The notes under the pieces were generated by a model, which was not told the DNA's origin, did no database searches, and saw nothing but the letters and a program-made list of their open reading frames with translations. Shown here piece by piece: positions 11,766-23,596 of a DNA stretch of 64,000 bases. Position numbers and translations under genes: made by a program. The number at the start of each line of letters is the position of its first letter. Position 1 is the stretch's first letter. Source of the stretch: Aquatica leii (taxonomy: Eukaryota; Arthropoda; Insecta; Coleoptera; Lampyridae); the NCBI GenBank assembly GCA_035610365.1, contig CM069435.1, positions 90,801,389 to 90,865,388 of the forward strand. Direction: 5' to 3'.

Positions 11766-11889
11766 CTTTAAGCCGTACAGGCTATTTTATGCAGTTGACA
11801 GCTTAACGATTTCGTCGTAAAATGACAGTCACAAGAAAAGATCGGCAGAGGGCGTCAAAACCGGAATCTAATTTTAATTCATATACAGG

Positions 11890-12340
11890 GTATTCCGTTA
11901 GAAAAATTTTGCACGTAACAATCTTAAAATCTTTTCGATGAGATAAATGTCGGAATATTGACCTTTCTGCAATTTTTTTTCGTAAAAACCACCAGACACG
12001 AGACGATTATGCATATCTTAAAACAGGTATGTGATGAGATTAGTAATTTGCACCTTGACTACTTTAAACAGTTCTGCAGACCAATTTGGAGTATATCCCT
12101 TGGCGAATACATCTTTAAATTTGAAAATTCGAACAATATCGTTAACTTGATAGCGAGACTTATCGAGAAAAATTTTCAATCGATTATATGCCCAATACAA
12201 AATTGTGTTTTTAGTTAAAGATTTTAGTTTCACCTTGATTGTTCTATGCACGGTATTGTTGTAGCTACGAATAATTTTGTAATTACATCGATCCATTTGT
12301 AAAAGCCTTGCAAACTGAATCTTTTATACAGATAATTCTT
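11890..12340 (-). pseudogene. Polinton/Maverick integrase C-terminal remnant
   Basis: Minus-strand reading gives a segment related to the retrovirus-like integrases of Polintons (the F54H12.3-like transposon protein family). Recognisable pieces are KWIDVIT near 12310, SYNNTVHRTIKVK near 12250, then VNDIVRIFKFKDVFAKGYTP, the GPY-like region followed by a chromodomain-like start (GGFYEKKLQ, YLIEKIL) to about 11900. There is one frameshift near 12275, a stop after ITYLF near 12018, and the catalytic core is missing. No other Polinton gene (polB, ATPase, protease, capsid) was found nearby. The plus-strand 86-codon ORF here is antisense. Confidence 0.75.
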
Positions 12341-12419
12341 TATGGTTCAAATAACTTGTTTCACAATCAAAGCTTTCATGCTGTTATATGTTGAATAATG
12401 ATTAATTGAAGCATCATTT

Positions 12420-13650
12420 CTGAGGAGGAAGAGGAGGAGGAAGAAGTAAACCCACCCATGCTACCCAAAGAGGTACAAGTTTTCCACAAGAGGGATAAGT
12501 TAAGAAGGAAATGTTGCGAGTAGATAAAATAGTCTTACAAGACCAGTAGGATGAACTAAGTATTTGAGCGTGCTATGAAAGCACGTGGTTTAGCTTATCT
12601 AGGTTAGTACCAAGTGGGTAAGGAAAAGGATCTGCATATAGATAGAAAAAAATAAAGAAAGAGTCTCTAAAATGACTCTAAATAAACATGCAATGTTATA
12701 TAACGAAACTAAACTCTTACTTGCCATTGCTGCTTGCAAAATAATAAAACTTAATTACCATGCATAGGTTAGCAAAACTAAAGAAACTATTTCTAATAAA
12801 GGCTCTGGTCTCTCTTTGCAAAAAGACGGAAAATCGTTGAGCAAAACGTGCTGGTCAAGGAAATTGCAGGTGCTAGCCTTGCCAAAAACTTGAGTGCAGT
12901 AAATTTATTGCAAAAGAAAAAGTAGGTAAAGATGAATATAACACAAATGGTATCTACGGGAACAGTGCGATAAGTCCTGAAGATAGTTCTAAAAAATAGA
13001 AATTGAAGCGAGGCTAATTTCCTGACCACGTGGAAATGTCGAAGTCTGTAGTACCACATGTTTAGGCCATAAGTGAGCATGGGTATAACTGCACTGTTAA
13101 AGATATCCTCAAGAGATTTTTTGTGTAGGTTCCATTTTAAGAGTGAGTATATGTAGAACAAGTGCAAGACGCTCTTACACTTGTCAATTACAAATGCGCA
13201 ATGTATTACAAAACTCAATCTGTCGTCAAACAAAAGTTCAAAGAAATTTGAATTCGAGAAATCTACGGACGGAAATATTGTTTAGGCGCAGTAAAGGATC
13301 TCGTTTTAAAGTAAAGCCGAAAACCATCTACTTAGTCTTGTCCGCTAAAACGATCAGATTATTGCTACCACCCAAGCTTGTCACTATGTTTAGGCACGTG
13401 TTGGATTTTGCTTCTAAGTCTTGCCTAGAAATTGCAGACACCACGTATGCGTTTAAAAAATAATCGATTGTAAAACTTTTTGTCGGTTTGTAGCTTTGTA
13501 AGAGTTCGTCCGCTTGTTCTTAAAATATCCACCATAGCTTTGGTAATTTCTTTGTCCGTCTTTATTATAAGTAATATAAGTTTGTATCTTTTATTCTCTT
13601 TTGTGTATGGTATCAGTTCAGCCAAATCTACCTACTAGAGATCATCATAA
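12420..13650 (-). pseudogene. R1-clade LINE, RT C-terminal fossil and 3' part
   Basis: Minus-strand reading from about 13430 gives the end of an R1-type RT: LEAKSNTCLNIVTS, then MVFGFTLKRDPLLRL and NNISVRRFLEFKFL. The long frame 13233-12793 holds the post-RT region with NSAVIPMLTYGLNMWYYRLR and KLASLQ, FRTYRTVPVDTICV, diagnostic of R1-like elements that insert in rDNA or other sites. At least three stops interrupt it. The segment down to about 12420 is non-coding and resembles R1 3' sequence. The 5' half of the element is absent. Confidence 0.75.
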
Positions 13651-13869
13651 GCCTTAATGATGGTCTTACGACGGGAAATTTTTTTTTGCCTGTTTGTGTA
13701 ACTCATTTACGATGAGGTTTAGCCTTAGATTTATTAATGAATTTAACATCCGACTGGGATAAACCTATGGCAATTTGTTTTATTTAGTTGTGGTAACTGG
13801 ATTCGAGTATTTCAGTGCTGAAAAGTTCAAATGAGACAAAACAGTTGTCGACTGGTTTCTAATGATGGT
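13651..13869. other. Short spacer, nothing recognised
   Basis: AT-rich sequence between the R1 fossil and the mariner-associated repeat, with no ORF or repeat identified. Confidence 0.3.
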
Positions 13870-14040
13870 TTCTTTATTTATATAAACTAATTTTTGCAGT
13901 TGCGTAGTACAGTTAGAAATATTATGCCGCTTATAATTCAAATAATTTGCGGATGTAATATTTAGTATCTAACTAACAGTTTCATAGTTTCCTACATCTG
14001 GATTAACTCGTACGTAGCTACGTTTCTACCAGATACCGTT
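13870..14040. repeat. Inverted copy of the 9904-10090 repeat
   Basis: AACTCGTACGTAGCTACGTT with flanks matches the reverse complement of the left copy over about 160 bp. It lies immediately left of the mariner transposase remnant. Confidence 0.6.
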
Positions 14041-14072
14041 GAACCTCGAATTCATTAAAAAAAAATTTGTTG

Positions 14073-14375
14073 CAACCTGATAACGCAACGTTCAATACAG
14101 CAGCGGTAACTCTTCAGTATATATCTGAAAACAAAATCAAATCTATAAGGCATCTTCTTTACTCACCAGATTTGGGAGTGTGTGACTTCTGGCTATTTTT
14201 TGAGCTTAATAAACACTTGTGAAAAAAAAATTCTAGCAAAAAAAGATATTGATATCGCTGTTAAGTTTTATTTAAATAGTATTCCTAGAAACGACTGGCT
14301 GAACGATTTTAAACTATGGAGAGAGAATGGTTAAGTGTATTATTGTGAACGGCAATTACTTTGAATATATTTAAA
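14073..14375 (+). pseudogene. mariner transposase C-terminal remnant
   Basis: The plus strand reads DNATFNTAAVTLQYISENKI, then LLYSPDLGVCDFWLFFELNK, which is the mariner block containing the last catalytic aspartate (SPDLxxCDFxLFxxLK). After stops and a frameshift it continues as DIDIAVKFYLNSIPRNDW, as in the C-terminal helix region. Only the last third of a transposase of about 345 residues is left. Confidence 0.85.
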
Positions 14376-14751
14376 ATAAGAGTACTAAAAACTTGTATCA
14401 ATCTTCCTATGATCAATTATTGAGGCTTGGTCCTCGTATATAAAATATTGTAAAACTACAAAAATCACTGTTCATTTTCTGTTTATTGTAGAATGCAGGT
14501 TTCCACGGGTTGCATTTGTACCACAATTATCCAGAATGAAACATTGTGTTCTGTGTTTATTGGTATGTATGTGCCGATAACGTTTAATTAGGTACTTACA
14601 ATCAGTTGATTATTTTCAATGTTTTACAAGCGTAGCAGATAAGTATGGATAGTTTTTAAACCTTGAAAGTATATCTAAATTCAGTATGATTTTGACACAA
14701 CATATTTATAAAGAAACAACTTCAAGTCAAAAATTCGTTAATTACTACTAT

Positions 14752-15315
14752 AGTCCTCGCAATTTTACTTTCGATGCACGTCATTAACGTCAGTGACGTA
14801 GTTTTTCAACCATGTTGTCGGTATTATCATGTAAACTTACTGTTTTCGTACATTCTTAATATTACATTGCATATTATGTTTTCATTAAATGTTTCTACAT
14901 TCGTAACAGTTGTACTACGCTTACGTTTTGAAGAGATCTAAGAACCTCGTTGTTAGCAACCGTTGTACATACAGAAATAACTGTAGAATATATGTATGTA
15001 TTACCACAATTTAAATATTAAGTAAAAGGGCACAGCATTTACTGATATCAATGGACCACCATTATCTCGTTCAAGATCAAAATAGTACAGTTTTGTATCA
15101 AAAATAATTATAAAAAACAATGAGCACTTTGACATAAAAAACACAAATTTAATTTGACAGATGTCAACAACGCTGCAACTGTAGTAAGCACACTAACAAC
15201 GTGATAAAAAAAATTCAATAAGACAATTCGGTATTTATTTAATTTTTGCTATAAATAGGGTGGTATGAATTTTACGTCATTAATGACGTGCATCGAAAGT
15301 TAAATTGCGAGGACT
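14752..15315. mobile_element. Non-autonomous TIR element (564 bp)
   Basis: Inverted ends of about 43-49 bp: AGTCCTCGCAATTTTACTTT at 14752 and its complement ending CGAGGACT at 15315. The arms share TTTCGATGCACGTCATTAA and end in a TGACGTA motif. The interior has no ORF. TSD not certain. Confidence 0.8.
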
Positions 15316-17500
15316 TTATCAACGCTACCATCTTAAATACACGTTTATTTTTAATCAATAATTATCAATGTCAATTAGTTTGTGTTTTAGACATTAACAA
15401 ATTTTCGCACAAAAACACACGCTTTGCAAAAAAAGATTGAAAGTTTGCAGAATGGTGGTGTAGTAAAAAGGAAGAACCTAATATTCAAAAGAAAAATATA
15501 TTAGAAACTTGTTACGGTAAGAATTATGGGTAACTAAATTTAAATGGAGCGATGGCCGCAGTAGCTCGGTTCTTGTATGCAAAATGGGGTGGGTTAGAAA
15601 TTGTGAGGGGAATATTTAAATCAAAGATGTCGTGGTAGATAAAATTAGTCCAATAGTGATTAGAAATTGTTAGAAATGGGCGCCACACAATTTGTTTCGT
15701 TACGGTCCTGTTAAGTAAATTGTATAAGTTTAACAGGGCTCTAGTAGTAGCGAAGGGTTGCTGAAAGAAAAACGGGGAAGTTTAAGCAATAAATAGCAAT
15801 CAGTAAATTTGATGTGAATATAATGAATTTAGAATAAATGGCAATTTACAAAATAATCAATAAAATATTCAATTTTGAATTATGCAAACAAAATATGCGT
15901 GAAGTTGAGTAAAGCAATCGATAATGGATTTCAAATATTACAAAAATACAGGATCTAAATTACCTTGTGTCAAAACAAAAGTAGTAAAACTAATTTAATT
16001 ACGTTAGGTTCGCAAAACAAACAACAAAAAAAAATTTTTTAATTTGGGGCAGCGATCGGGATTCGACAAGACAGTAATTACAATTTGAAATACAAAAAAA
16101 AATCTTACTTTTATTACTTCGCTGATGAAACTCCGTGCACGGTATTTCCAGTCGAAGTTTCCTTAAATAAAATATTTAAAACAAACAATTGGCCGTCGGC
16201 AAATAACAGCCGAGAATTAGAGTTAGGTTCAAGTTTACTATCTCGTAGATCAGGAGATGCGTAACCAAATTTATGTAGGTTATTAGGTCAGTTACAATTA
16301 CGTTATAAGTCAACAAAATTCAAGGTAAATCAGATAACAAATTCTTATAGAAACAAAGAGAAATTAAATTAAGTAAATTAAGCCCAAGTTTAAATAACAA
16401 AAGTGAATTTTAAATAGCAAAAAAAAATTGTAAAGTTTTAAAGTATAAGTAAAAGTTCTCGAATTTCTAAAGTTGATTAAGCAAGTAAGATTTTGATTAA
16501 AAGTTCAATGTAGAAAATCAAATCTTTGAGATTTGCACAAATATGAATTAATTCACAATAAAACGAAAGTTAACGGTTGGTTTTCCACTTAGTCAGTTGC
16601 TGCAATCGAAGTTGACTTCTCAGCGTAGCGTTAGTAGAGTTTACAGATGAACGGAGTATTTTGGTAGTTGAAGGAACTTTCACACGTGGAGGAAACAATC
16701 CGTTGGAGGAGACGTTCATATGAATTAGAACAATTTTGTCGGAAAAAAAACCGCTATAAAGAGGAAGGGAGAGAAGCGAAGTTAGATTAACTAAATAAAG
16801 CAAAAACTAAGTACTTTACCTGGGTATAATAATCCAGCGTTAAGAAAACTAAGTACACTTTTAAAATTTAAAGCAACTTATAGCCGTAAATATACGACTT
16901 TTAGTAATTTTAGGAAAGAAAAAGGTTCCGTAGATATACTAAAAGTTAGGAAGGTTTCAACGTAATATCCGGTAAAATCACCGTGTTTAAGTAAACGTTA
17001 GTACTTCCAAGGTACAGTAGATTTTTGAAGTGATCTCAACAAGAGTTTGTCAGGAACCGATTAAAGAAGGACGCGAAGTACCTAAGGTGATAATGACCTC
17101 AGAAGATAACAAAATAAATTCGTCAGCAAACTCATGAGAACGCTCGAGTAACTGATAGTTTAAACAATGATCTTGATAAGGACTTGCAGAAAAGCAGAAT
17201 TTAACCACGTATTAAGCGAAGATAATACGCTCTTAATTAATCATAAATTACAAATTATCAACCTTTAAAATGTAACGAAATAAAGCGTGAGATTAGCAAC
17301 AACAGCAAATTCCCACACGTATAACTTAAATGAATGAAACAGTACCGGATTTAGGAAAATTTGCTCAGGGCGTAACAAACTGTTAAGGTTTAGTCGGGTT
17401 TAGTAAAACGTAGATAGAATATTATATTGTAAAACGAGTATTACAATGACGAGATTTGTAATGGGAGTACGTAACACATGTTTCTTGTACTACTTTCTCT
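15316..17500. other. Long AT-rich stretch without a recognised gene
   Basis: Uniform A-rich plus strand. A minus-strand ORF of 77 codons at 16570-16803 has no recognisable motif. Confidence 0.35.
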
Positions 17501-18240
17501 ATCTTGCTTTAATTCACATTATTTGTTTATAAAAATTGCAATATATATGCATAGCAGCGATTTTTAATATATTATAATTAGTAACAGTGATTAACATCTG
17601 CTTATTTTCTAATTTTAAATTTAAAAATATTTGATATTTGTATAATAATAATATAATTATAAATGCGTTGTAACTCTGTTTTTCGAAAAAACAGTTACAC
17701 AAAATAGCCATTGTATATGCAAAATAGAGAAAACACCATTAAATCTAATAAGTCAGATAAATCTATGCACACTACCATGCCGTGAGCACTACTAAATAAC
17801 AGCCAACTCCTGGTTCAACTTGTAACATAAAGGAGTCCGAATCACACAGTAAAACGAAGCCGTGATTAACAGGTGAAATGAAACTTGTAAATTAATAAAT
17901 CTCAAACGTAAAAACGTAGTAAAAGAAAATAGTCAAAATCGATATAAGTACTAGACCAAGGTCAAAACGTAGAGTAAACTTTTGATCTGGGGAGGCATGT
18001 CTATCTACGCGAGCAAGTGTAATTGAGAAGCTCTCCTCCATCTTTGACAACTTTTGTTTTTCTTATTCTTGTGGAAATTTAGCGGTTTTTTCACAAATGT
18101 TGAATACAACATTTTATTGTTCGAACGAAAACTACGAGGCCCCCAAATTCTCTTTATCTCTCAATAAAAGTTAAAAATCAATGAAATATACATGCAAAAT
18201 TTAATTACTTAAACAAAATTTCAATAGATAACAAAAATTT
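17501..18240. other. AT-rich spacer
   Basis: No coding signal recognised on either strand; short AT-rich ORFs only. Confidence 0.3.
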
Positions 18241-18242
18241 CA

Positions 18243-18292
18243 AAAAAACTGGTGTGGTCACCACACGACTAGCCTATAAGGAATGTCTACAT
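18243..18292. repeat. Dispersed palindromic repeat, copy 1
   Basis: ACTGGTGTGGTCACCACACG followed by ACTAGCCTATAAGGAAT matches 24115-24160 with few changes. The core GTGTGGTCACCACAC is a perfect palindrome. Confidence 0.7.
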
Positions 18293-20620
18293 ATTTTTTA
18301 AAGTTATGTTGTCATAAAGCTATTTTGAAGTGATATGTACACGGTTGTAGTGACGTCCTAGCAAGCCTATATATTTTTTTAAATTTTTCTCCTCGATTTT
18401 ATTAAGACATAACGGAATAATGGCAAATTGAGCTTATGTTGTCATATCGACTAACCCCTATATTTGTGCGCCTCGATATTGCTTTCCCCTTTAGTATATT
18501 AGTATAGTATATTGTATAATGAGTAAGGAATAGTTGTCATTGCCTAGGAGTATGAAAATTTCCAACCGAGCCGAAGGCGAGGTTGGCAATAAACATCCCT
18601 TGCGAATTATACGCTATACTTTTTCTACGACTCTATATTTAATTGGTAATAAAAGTTAAACAAAATTTTACGAAAAAAATATGGCAAAAATTAAATAAAC
18701 TAATTTAAAAATTTGTGTTGGTAATACCTAAAATGACAATTAAAAAATTATGTCAAAACTTGTATTTATTTTATATCAACTTGTCAGCGTTTATACTACA
18801 AGTTATGTGTCACTGCTTAATTCTTGTCTTTTAGATACTCATGTCTAGTTAGAGAAATGATGAGTATAATTTACTTGCTTTATATACATGCAATTTTAGT
18901 TAACTTTAAATCATTTAATATTTGAATTTTTTTTAATACATTAATTTCAAACAAAACTTAATATGAAAAAACTGGATTAGTTTAAAAAGTACTAATGATT
19001 CAATAACAAGATTTTGTTTTTGCAGCCAGTAAATAAAAGAAACCTATTCATGCCGAAGCCTAAATCGTTAACAATGTCGTCAAGTTCCGACAAATGTTGA
19101 AATGTAATAGTTTTTACTAGAAGCTTCAACCGAATAACATGTGGATGTGACTTACAAAGCAAATAAGGTGAATTTGTAAATGTTTAAAGATAACTTGTTA
19201 TTAATAGGTGTTATTCTTAAGAATGAAGATTTACGAACTAAAAAGGTAAAAGGAGCATCGCATTTAAATAATTGAAAAAAATTGTTTTTCCATCCAAGAT
19301 AGTTATTTATCCTAATGGATCTAATATACTGCAACAATCTTTACTGCAAAATTAGTTTAAATATAAGAAATTAATTGTTAACAAAACACATTGTAGAAGG
19401 AAACAAGTGATTCAATGCTTTTGCTTACAATTACATCTAAATATCAAATTTTTTCAATGTATAAACCAGTGGTTTGCATTACTCATGTAACAATTGATTG
19501 TATTTATATTTATTTTATGTTACTTATTATAACGTAAGTCAAAAGTGTTTGTGATTAAATTTTTCATAAGGTAGCGACAATGTGCGAATGTATTATTTTT
19601 ATAAGATTATAATATAATATGTAGTAAAAGTATACATAAATATGAAAACTGCATTAATTTAAGGATAAATAATAACAAACAGGTATCAGGCATGTGCGGA
19701 AGAAACATTGTGGTATTTTGTAACTATTGATGAACGCCAAAAGATAATTGGTTACTTCTGAATTGTCATGCAGTTCAAAAAATCTAATAGATGTTCATGT
19801 TCATTCTAACTTCATGCATGTTACTATAAAATGATTAATTTTATTTCAAGGATTGTATTACTTAATCTGTTTATAATACTGCAAAAGAAAAATCCAATAA
19901 ATTACTGTTAACATTTCTTTCCAATCAAAAGAAAACTTTGCAAGAAAACAAGTAGTTAGGCTAGAAATTAGAAGTTTTTATTTATTCTAACTACTTTAAA
20001 TATTTAAAATATATTTACATTTCGTTACAAGAAAGTCACCACTAAATGTCAACGTTTATAAATATAACGTAAAATATGTAATTTATAAACCAAACTCTTT
20101 TTACGATATAAAAGTAATGCAATACCTTCTACATGACTCTCATTGATTTGGTCTTCAAATTTTATAATTTGTGATGCACGGAATATTTGTAAGAGTCTTC
20201 TAAATTATGTTTTCATAATTCATTATCCTGTACGTCGATAGGTTTGACCTGTACGGAAATGACTTTGACCTGTACGGAAATAAAATAAGACAATATAATA
20301 ACTTAAATAAAAACACTAATTTTTTAATCCAAGTAGCTGTTAAACTGAATTAAAACAATTTAAAATCGATAAATACATATATGTAGTTAAGTCAAATCCG
20401 AACTCACAGTACTAATTCCTTTATTCGAATAATATTTAGTACATAGGTTTCTGTTAGTTTTAACAAAAACCGATTAGTTTGTCGGCCATATTAGTACGTT
20501 GGTTTTTGTGTTGTCAGATTTTGTTCTTTAAGACACGATAAGTGATAATTGACTTTTTCAGCTACAGTAAGCCGTTGATTATCGTGCAGTACATTTCTAA
20601 GTGTTTATTTGTTTGTTATA
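18293..20620. other. AT-rich spacer
   Basis: No gene recognised. A small direct repeat TTGACCTGTACGGAAAT occurs twice near 20245-20285. Confidence 0.35.
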
Positions 20621-20624
20621 CCTA

Positions 20625-21450
20625 GCGCAAAAAGGCACGTAAATTTCTATGAATTGAACAAGCTTGATAAGCGGCAAATAGTGAGTCTGAAAGAAGCTGG
20701 TTTATCATTTACAGAGACGAATAGGAGTCTGAGTCTGAATGCATAGTTCCAGTAAAGATCGACCCCTTAAACTTTTGCCGTTAAGGAACCACTTCACTTC
20801 CACGAAGGCGACTGCAGATCAATAGTTTGCTAAACATGGACGGTTTATTATTTTGACCTGCGTTCATTCCTTCATCTCTTGTGTTATCGCTCACCGCTGA
20901 ACATAGACGTCATCGACTACAATAATCGAGAAAAGAATTCACTATGATCAAGAATAAAATAGAATACACTTTATCGACGAATTGCAATTCTGTTTTAGTA
21001 TGTATGATGGCCATGCAAGAATAAGAATGTGACGTGGTGAAAGAAAAGATCTTTTTTTTTGTAAAAATACATGTGACCGCACTGTATAAGTTACACTATG
21101 TGGCGTTATTACTCTCAGTACTAAGTAATCTTTGGTCTTCATTAGAGGCAACATGATCACCTAATGTTACATTTAAGACGTGGTGGAAATACATGTTCTA
21201 CTCTACTTCAAGATTATTCAAAATCCATTGTTTTAACAAAACAAAACACGGCCACATGTAGCCAGACATTATGGGCAAACCGATGCTAAATTTACCTTAT
21301 CCCCAACAGATTCTCCCGGCACTTTGAAACACCGTATAAGTAACATGGGATGAAACTCTTCAGAAAAAAATTGATTATCTCATTAGGTGTACGTTCAGAC
21401 GCGCATACATAAGTGCATAGCACAGCATGGACGCTCGACGTATTAGAAAT
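20625..21450 (+). pseudogene. Tc1-like transposase fossil 1
   Basis: The plus strand reads LDKRQIVSLKEAGLSFTETN (the first helix-turn-helix of Tc1 transposases) near 20665. LPLRNHFTSTKA near 20775 and ELQFCFSMYDGHARIRMWRG near 20975-21045 (DESRFCL...DGRIRVWR region) follow. VWGVIT-like sequence lies near 21095, TRPHVARH near 21250 and KCIAQHGRSTY near 21410. Order and spacing fit a full-length element of about 340 codons reduced by many stops and shifts. No TIRs were found. Confidence 0.75.
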
Positions 21451-21530
21451 TTTTTCTCAAGTTCTACCTGCCCGATTCTATTCAAACTTTGATCCTTCAC
21501 GTATCTTAACGTAATAAATGAGCCGTTGAA

Positions 21531-21680
21531 AGGTAAAGTGGTCTAAGTCAGTTAAGCACTAATTTGAGATATTACAAGCTAAAGTTGATACCACTTAAAA
21601 AAATCCTACTTGCAGTTTTATCTAATTTCTGTGTTTTAAGTGATGCATATTCAACTGACTTACACTTCACAACTAATAAT
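21531..21680. mobile_element. MITE, GTGGTGTAAGTCAG family, copy 1
   Basis: GGTAAAGTGGTCTAAGTCAG at about 21531 faces AACTGACTTACACTTCAC near 21655-21675, forming inverted ends of about 20 bp around about 110 bp of non-coding DNA. The ends match the element at 23394-23596. Confidence 0.65.
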
Positions 21681-21899
21681 AATGTAAGTTAATCTTTGTT
21701 AGAAAATATTTTGATGGCAATATTAATTCAATTATTACATCTTCATCTGCATAAGAACTTCAGACATTTTATTAACTAGTTAATAAGACTTCTTAGGATT
21801 AAAATTATTTATTTATTCATAAAAAACGCAAATCATAATTTTTATTAAAGAATATTTAGTAATACAAAAGAACAAAATATAATTCTAAATACACACATA

Positions 21900-22597
21900 T
21901 CACTCGTATTGATCCCGAAATTCAACAACTTCGAGGGGTCCAGAATCTTCTAAGACATCAGTTTTGTTTAAATTTTTAAAATATGTGTGGTCTACTGGAA
22001 GGATAAATTGTAAAAGTTCTAACATATTCTTCTTCTTCTTGGTTGACACAAGCAAAGGACAATTATAAAGATTATTCAAAGCAACATTAGCCAGTCGTAA
22101 AAGCCTACCTTTTTTATTAGGTTGTAGGTCGATTGTTTCAAACTCGATAATATCATCCAGCGTCTCTTTGTAATATATTTTAAATGGCTTTTCTTTGTAA
22201 CCATTGAATTTTAAGCCAATTCTTTTAATTTTTTTTTGGAGCAGATGACTTCCTCCAAACTCTTAGAAGAGAAAAACTTTGATTGCTCTATTTTGTGAAC
22301 AACGAACAGATTTCTGCTTCTTGCCTTTTGTATAATGCTATACCAATCTCTGGGTAGAACAATAAATTTGCTTTTAGCAAATGTCTTAACTCCCCCAAAG
22401 TTTCTATCATTTGGTAAATAAGAGTTTCCCGACACCAGATATTCGGGATCGATAACTTCTAAATTTTTATTATCCGCCAATAACTTCAACCACATTAAAC
22501 TTGTTTTAATGTTTCTATTTTGCCTGGTACATGCATTACTGTAGGCAATAATATGATAGTAAGCAGCATGCGTTGAAATATGTTTGCGGAAGCACAA
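21900..22597 (-). pseudogene. C-terminal part of an unnamed transposon-encoded protein
   Basis: The minus strand holds a 128-codon frame (22597-22211). It includes IIAYSNACTRQNRNIKTSLM, then FLVSGHSYLP-like EYLVSGNSYLPNDRNFGG, LPRDWYSIIQKARSRNLFVV and an SLEEV segment. After a frameshift near 22215 it continues as KPFKIYYKETLDDIIEF to a stop near 21905. This block order (CGGQNRN, GHSYLPND, DWY/QY, FKIYYKE) belongs to a large family of uncharacterised transposon proteins abundant in aphids and other insects. Its class and chemistry are not established to my knowledge. The canonical SD-CGGQNRN reads SNACTRQNRN here, so key residues are altered and the copy is a fossil. Confidence 0.65.
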
Positions 22598-22884
22598 TGA
22601 TTTTTTTAATTAACTGCATATCATTTTCCGAATATATTTTCATTTTCTAAGTGTCGCCTTTAGAACATGTATCTTTGCTTGGCGTATGGTTAGTTTTGGA
22701 CAACTTTATATAAAATCTTATATCTTACTGGAAGTAGAACAACTACCAGGTGATCCAGAATATTCATATTCATATTCAGGCGCAATGTATGGTTCAAATA
22801 TTTCTGGATCACTTATACTGTCTTAATTCAAAACAACACTACAACCATATCACATAACAATAAACTTTTAGGTTATAAACAGCT

Positions 22885-23037
22885 AGTTAAAAAATTTTTC
22901 CTATTCTACGGCTAGGATCCTTCAAAGTAGAGGAACGGCAACAATAAAAACAATCTTGTTTTTTCATATTGTTTTTATTGTTGCCGTTCCTCCACTTTAA
23001 AGAATCCTATCCATAGAATAAGAAAAACTTTTTAACT
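22885..23037. repeat. Perfect-looking long hairpin (foldback)
   Basis: The left arm 22885-22954 and right arm 22968-23037 are complementary over about 70 bp with few mismatches, around a 13-base loop. AACGGCAACAATAAAAACAA faces TTGTTTTTATTGTTGCCGTT. There is no coding content; a MITE-like foldback. Confidence 0.85.
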
Positions 23038-23393
23038 GATTGAAAAATTATTGTGAGGATCTTAATAGTTATTTAACGAACAAGGTTGTTAATGATTGCG
23101 ATTAATAATCGAGACATTTTAACGCCGTGAGTGAGTGTAGCGAGCGAACGCGTTAATATTGTCGAGATTATTTGTCGCCGGTTAACAAACCAGATAGTTT
23201 TAAAGTTTTTCTGTTGATCGTACGTTGGTAAAACGTGTAAAGTTATAAGGTTGGTTTAAAATCGTTCATTATTAGAGGTCATTAACGATCTATTTTTGAT
23301 ACATTATTATACGTTAATATTGTTATTAACAGACGATCGACGGAAACGGAAAACTGTATTTAAAGTTATAAACAGCTAACCTAACGTTGAACG
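23038..23393. other. Spacer with short low-order repeats
   Basis: Contains GTGAGTGAGTGTAGCGAGCG near 23130. No gene recognised. Confidence 0.3.
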
Positions 23394-23596
23394 GCATAGT
23401 GGTGTAAGTCAGACATACACAATTTTACCGCCAAACAGAATCATGTTTCTGTAACACTACTAAAATCAACTAGCGCCACATGGCGACAAAAAGAGGAATC
23501 TAAGGGTTTTGTTGCAGCTTGTTACACATTCTGCAATTAGGCAGGTAGCGGTAATTCAAATATAGTAAAATCTTGACTTACACCACTTTACCTTAC
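23394..23596. mobile_element. MITE, GTGGTGTAAGTCAG family, copy 2
   Basis: AGTGGTGTAAGTCA near 23398 faces TGACTTACACCACT near 23574: a perfect 14-bp inverted end, extended imperfectly outward to GGTAAA. Related to the element at 21531-21680. No ORF. Confidence 0.65.

Noticed and set aside
13143..13463. Plus-strand 106-codon basic frame
   Set aside because: Antisense of the R1 RT remnant, which carries recognisable motifs on the minus strand.
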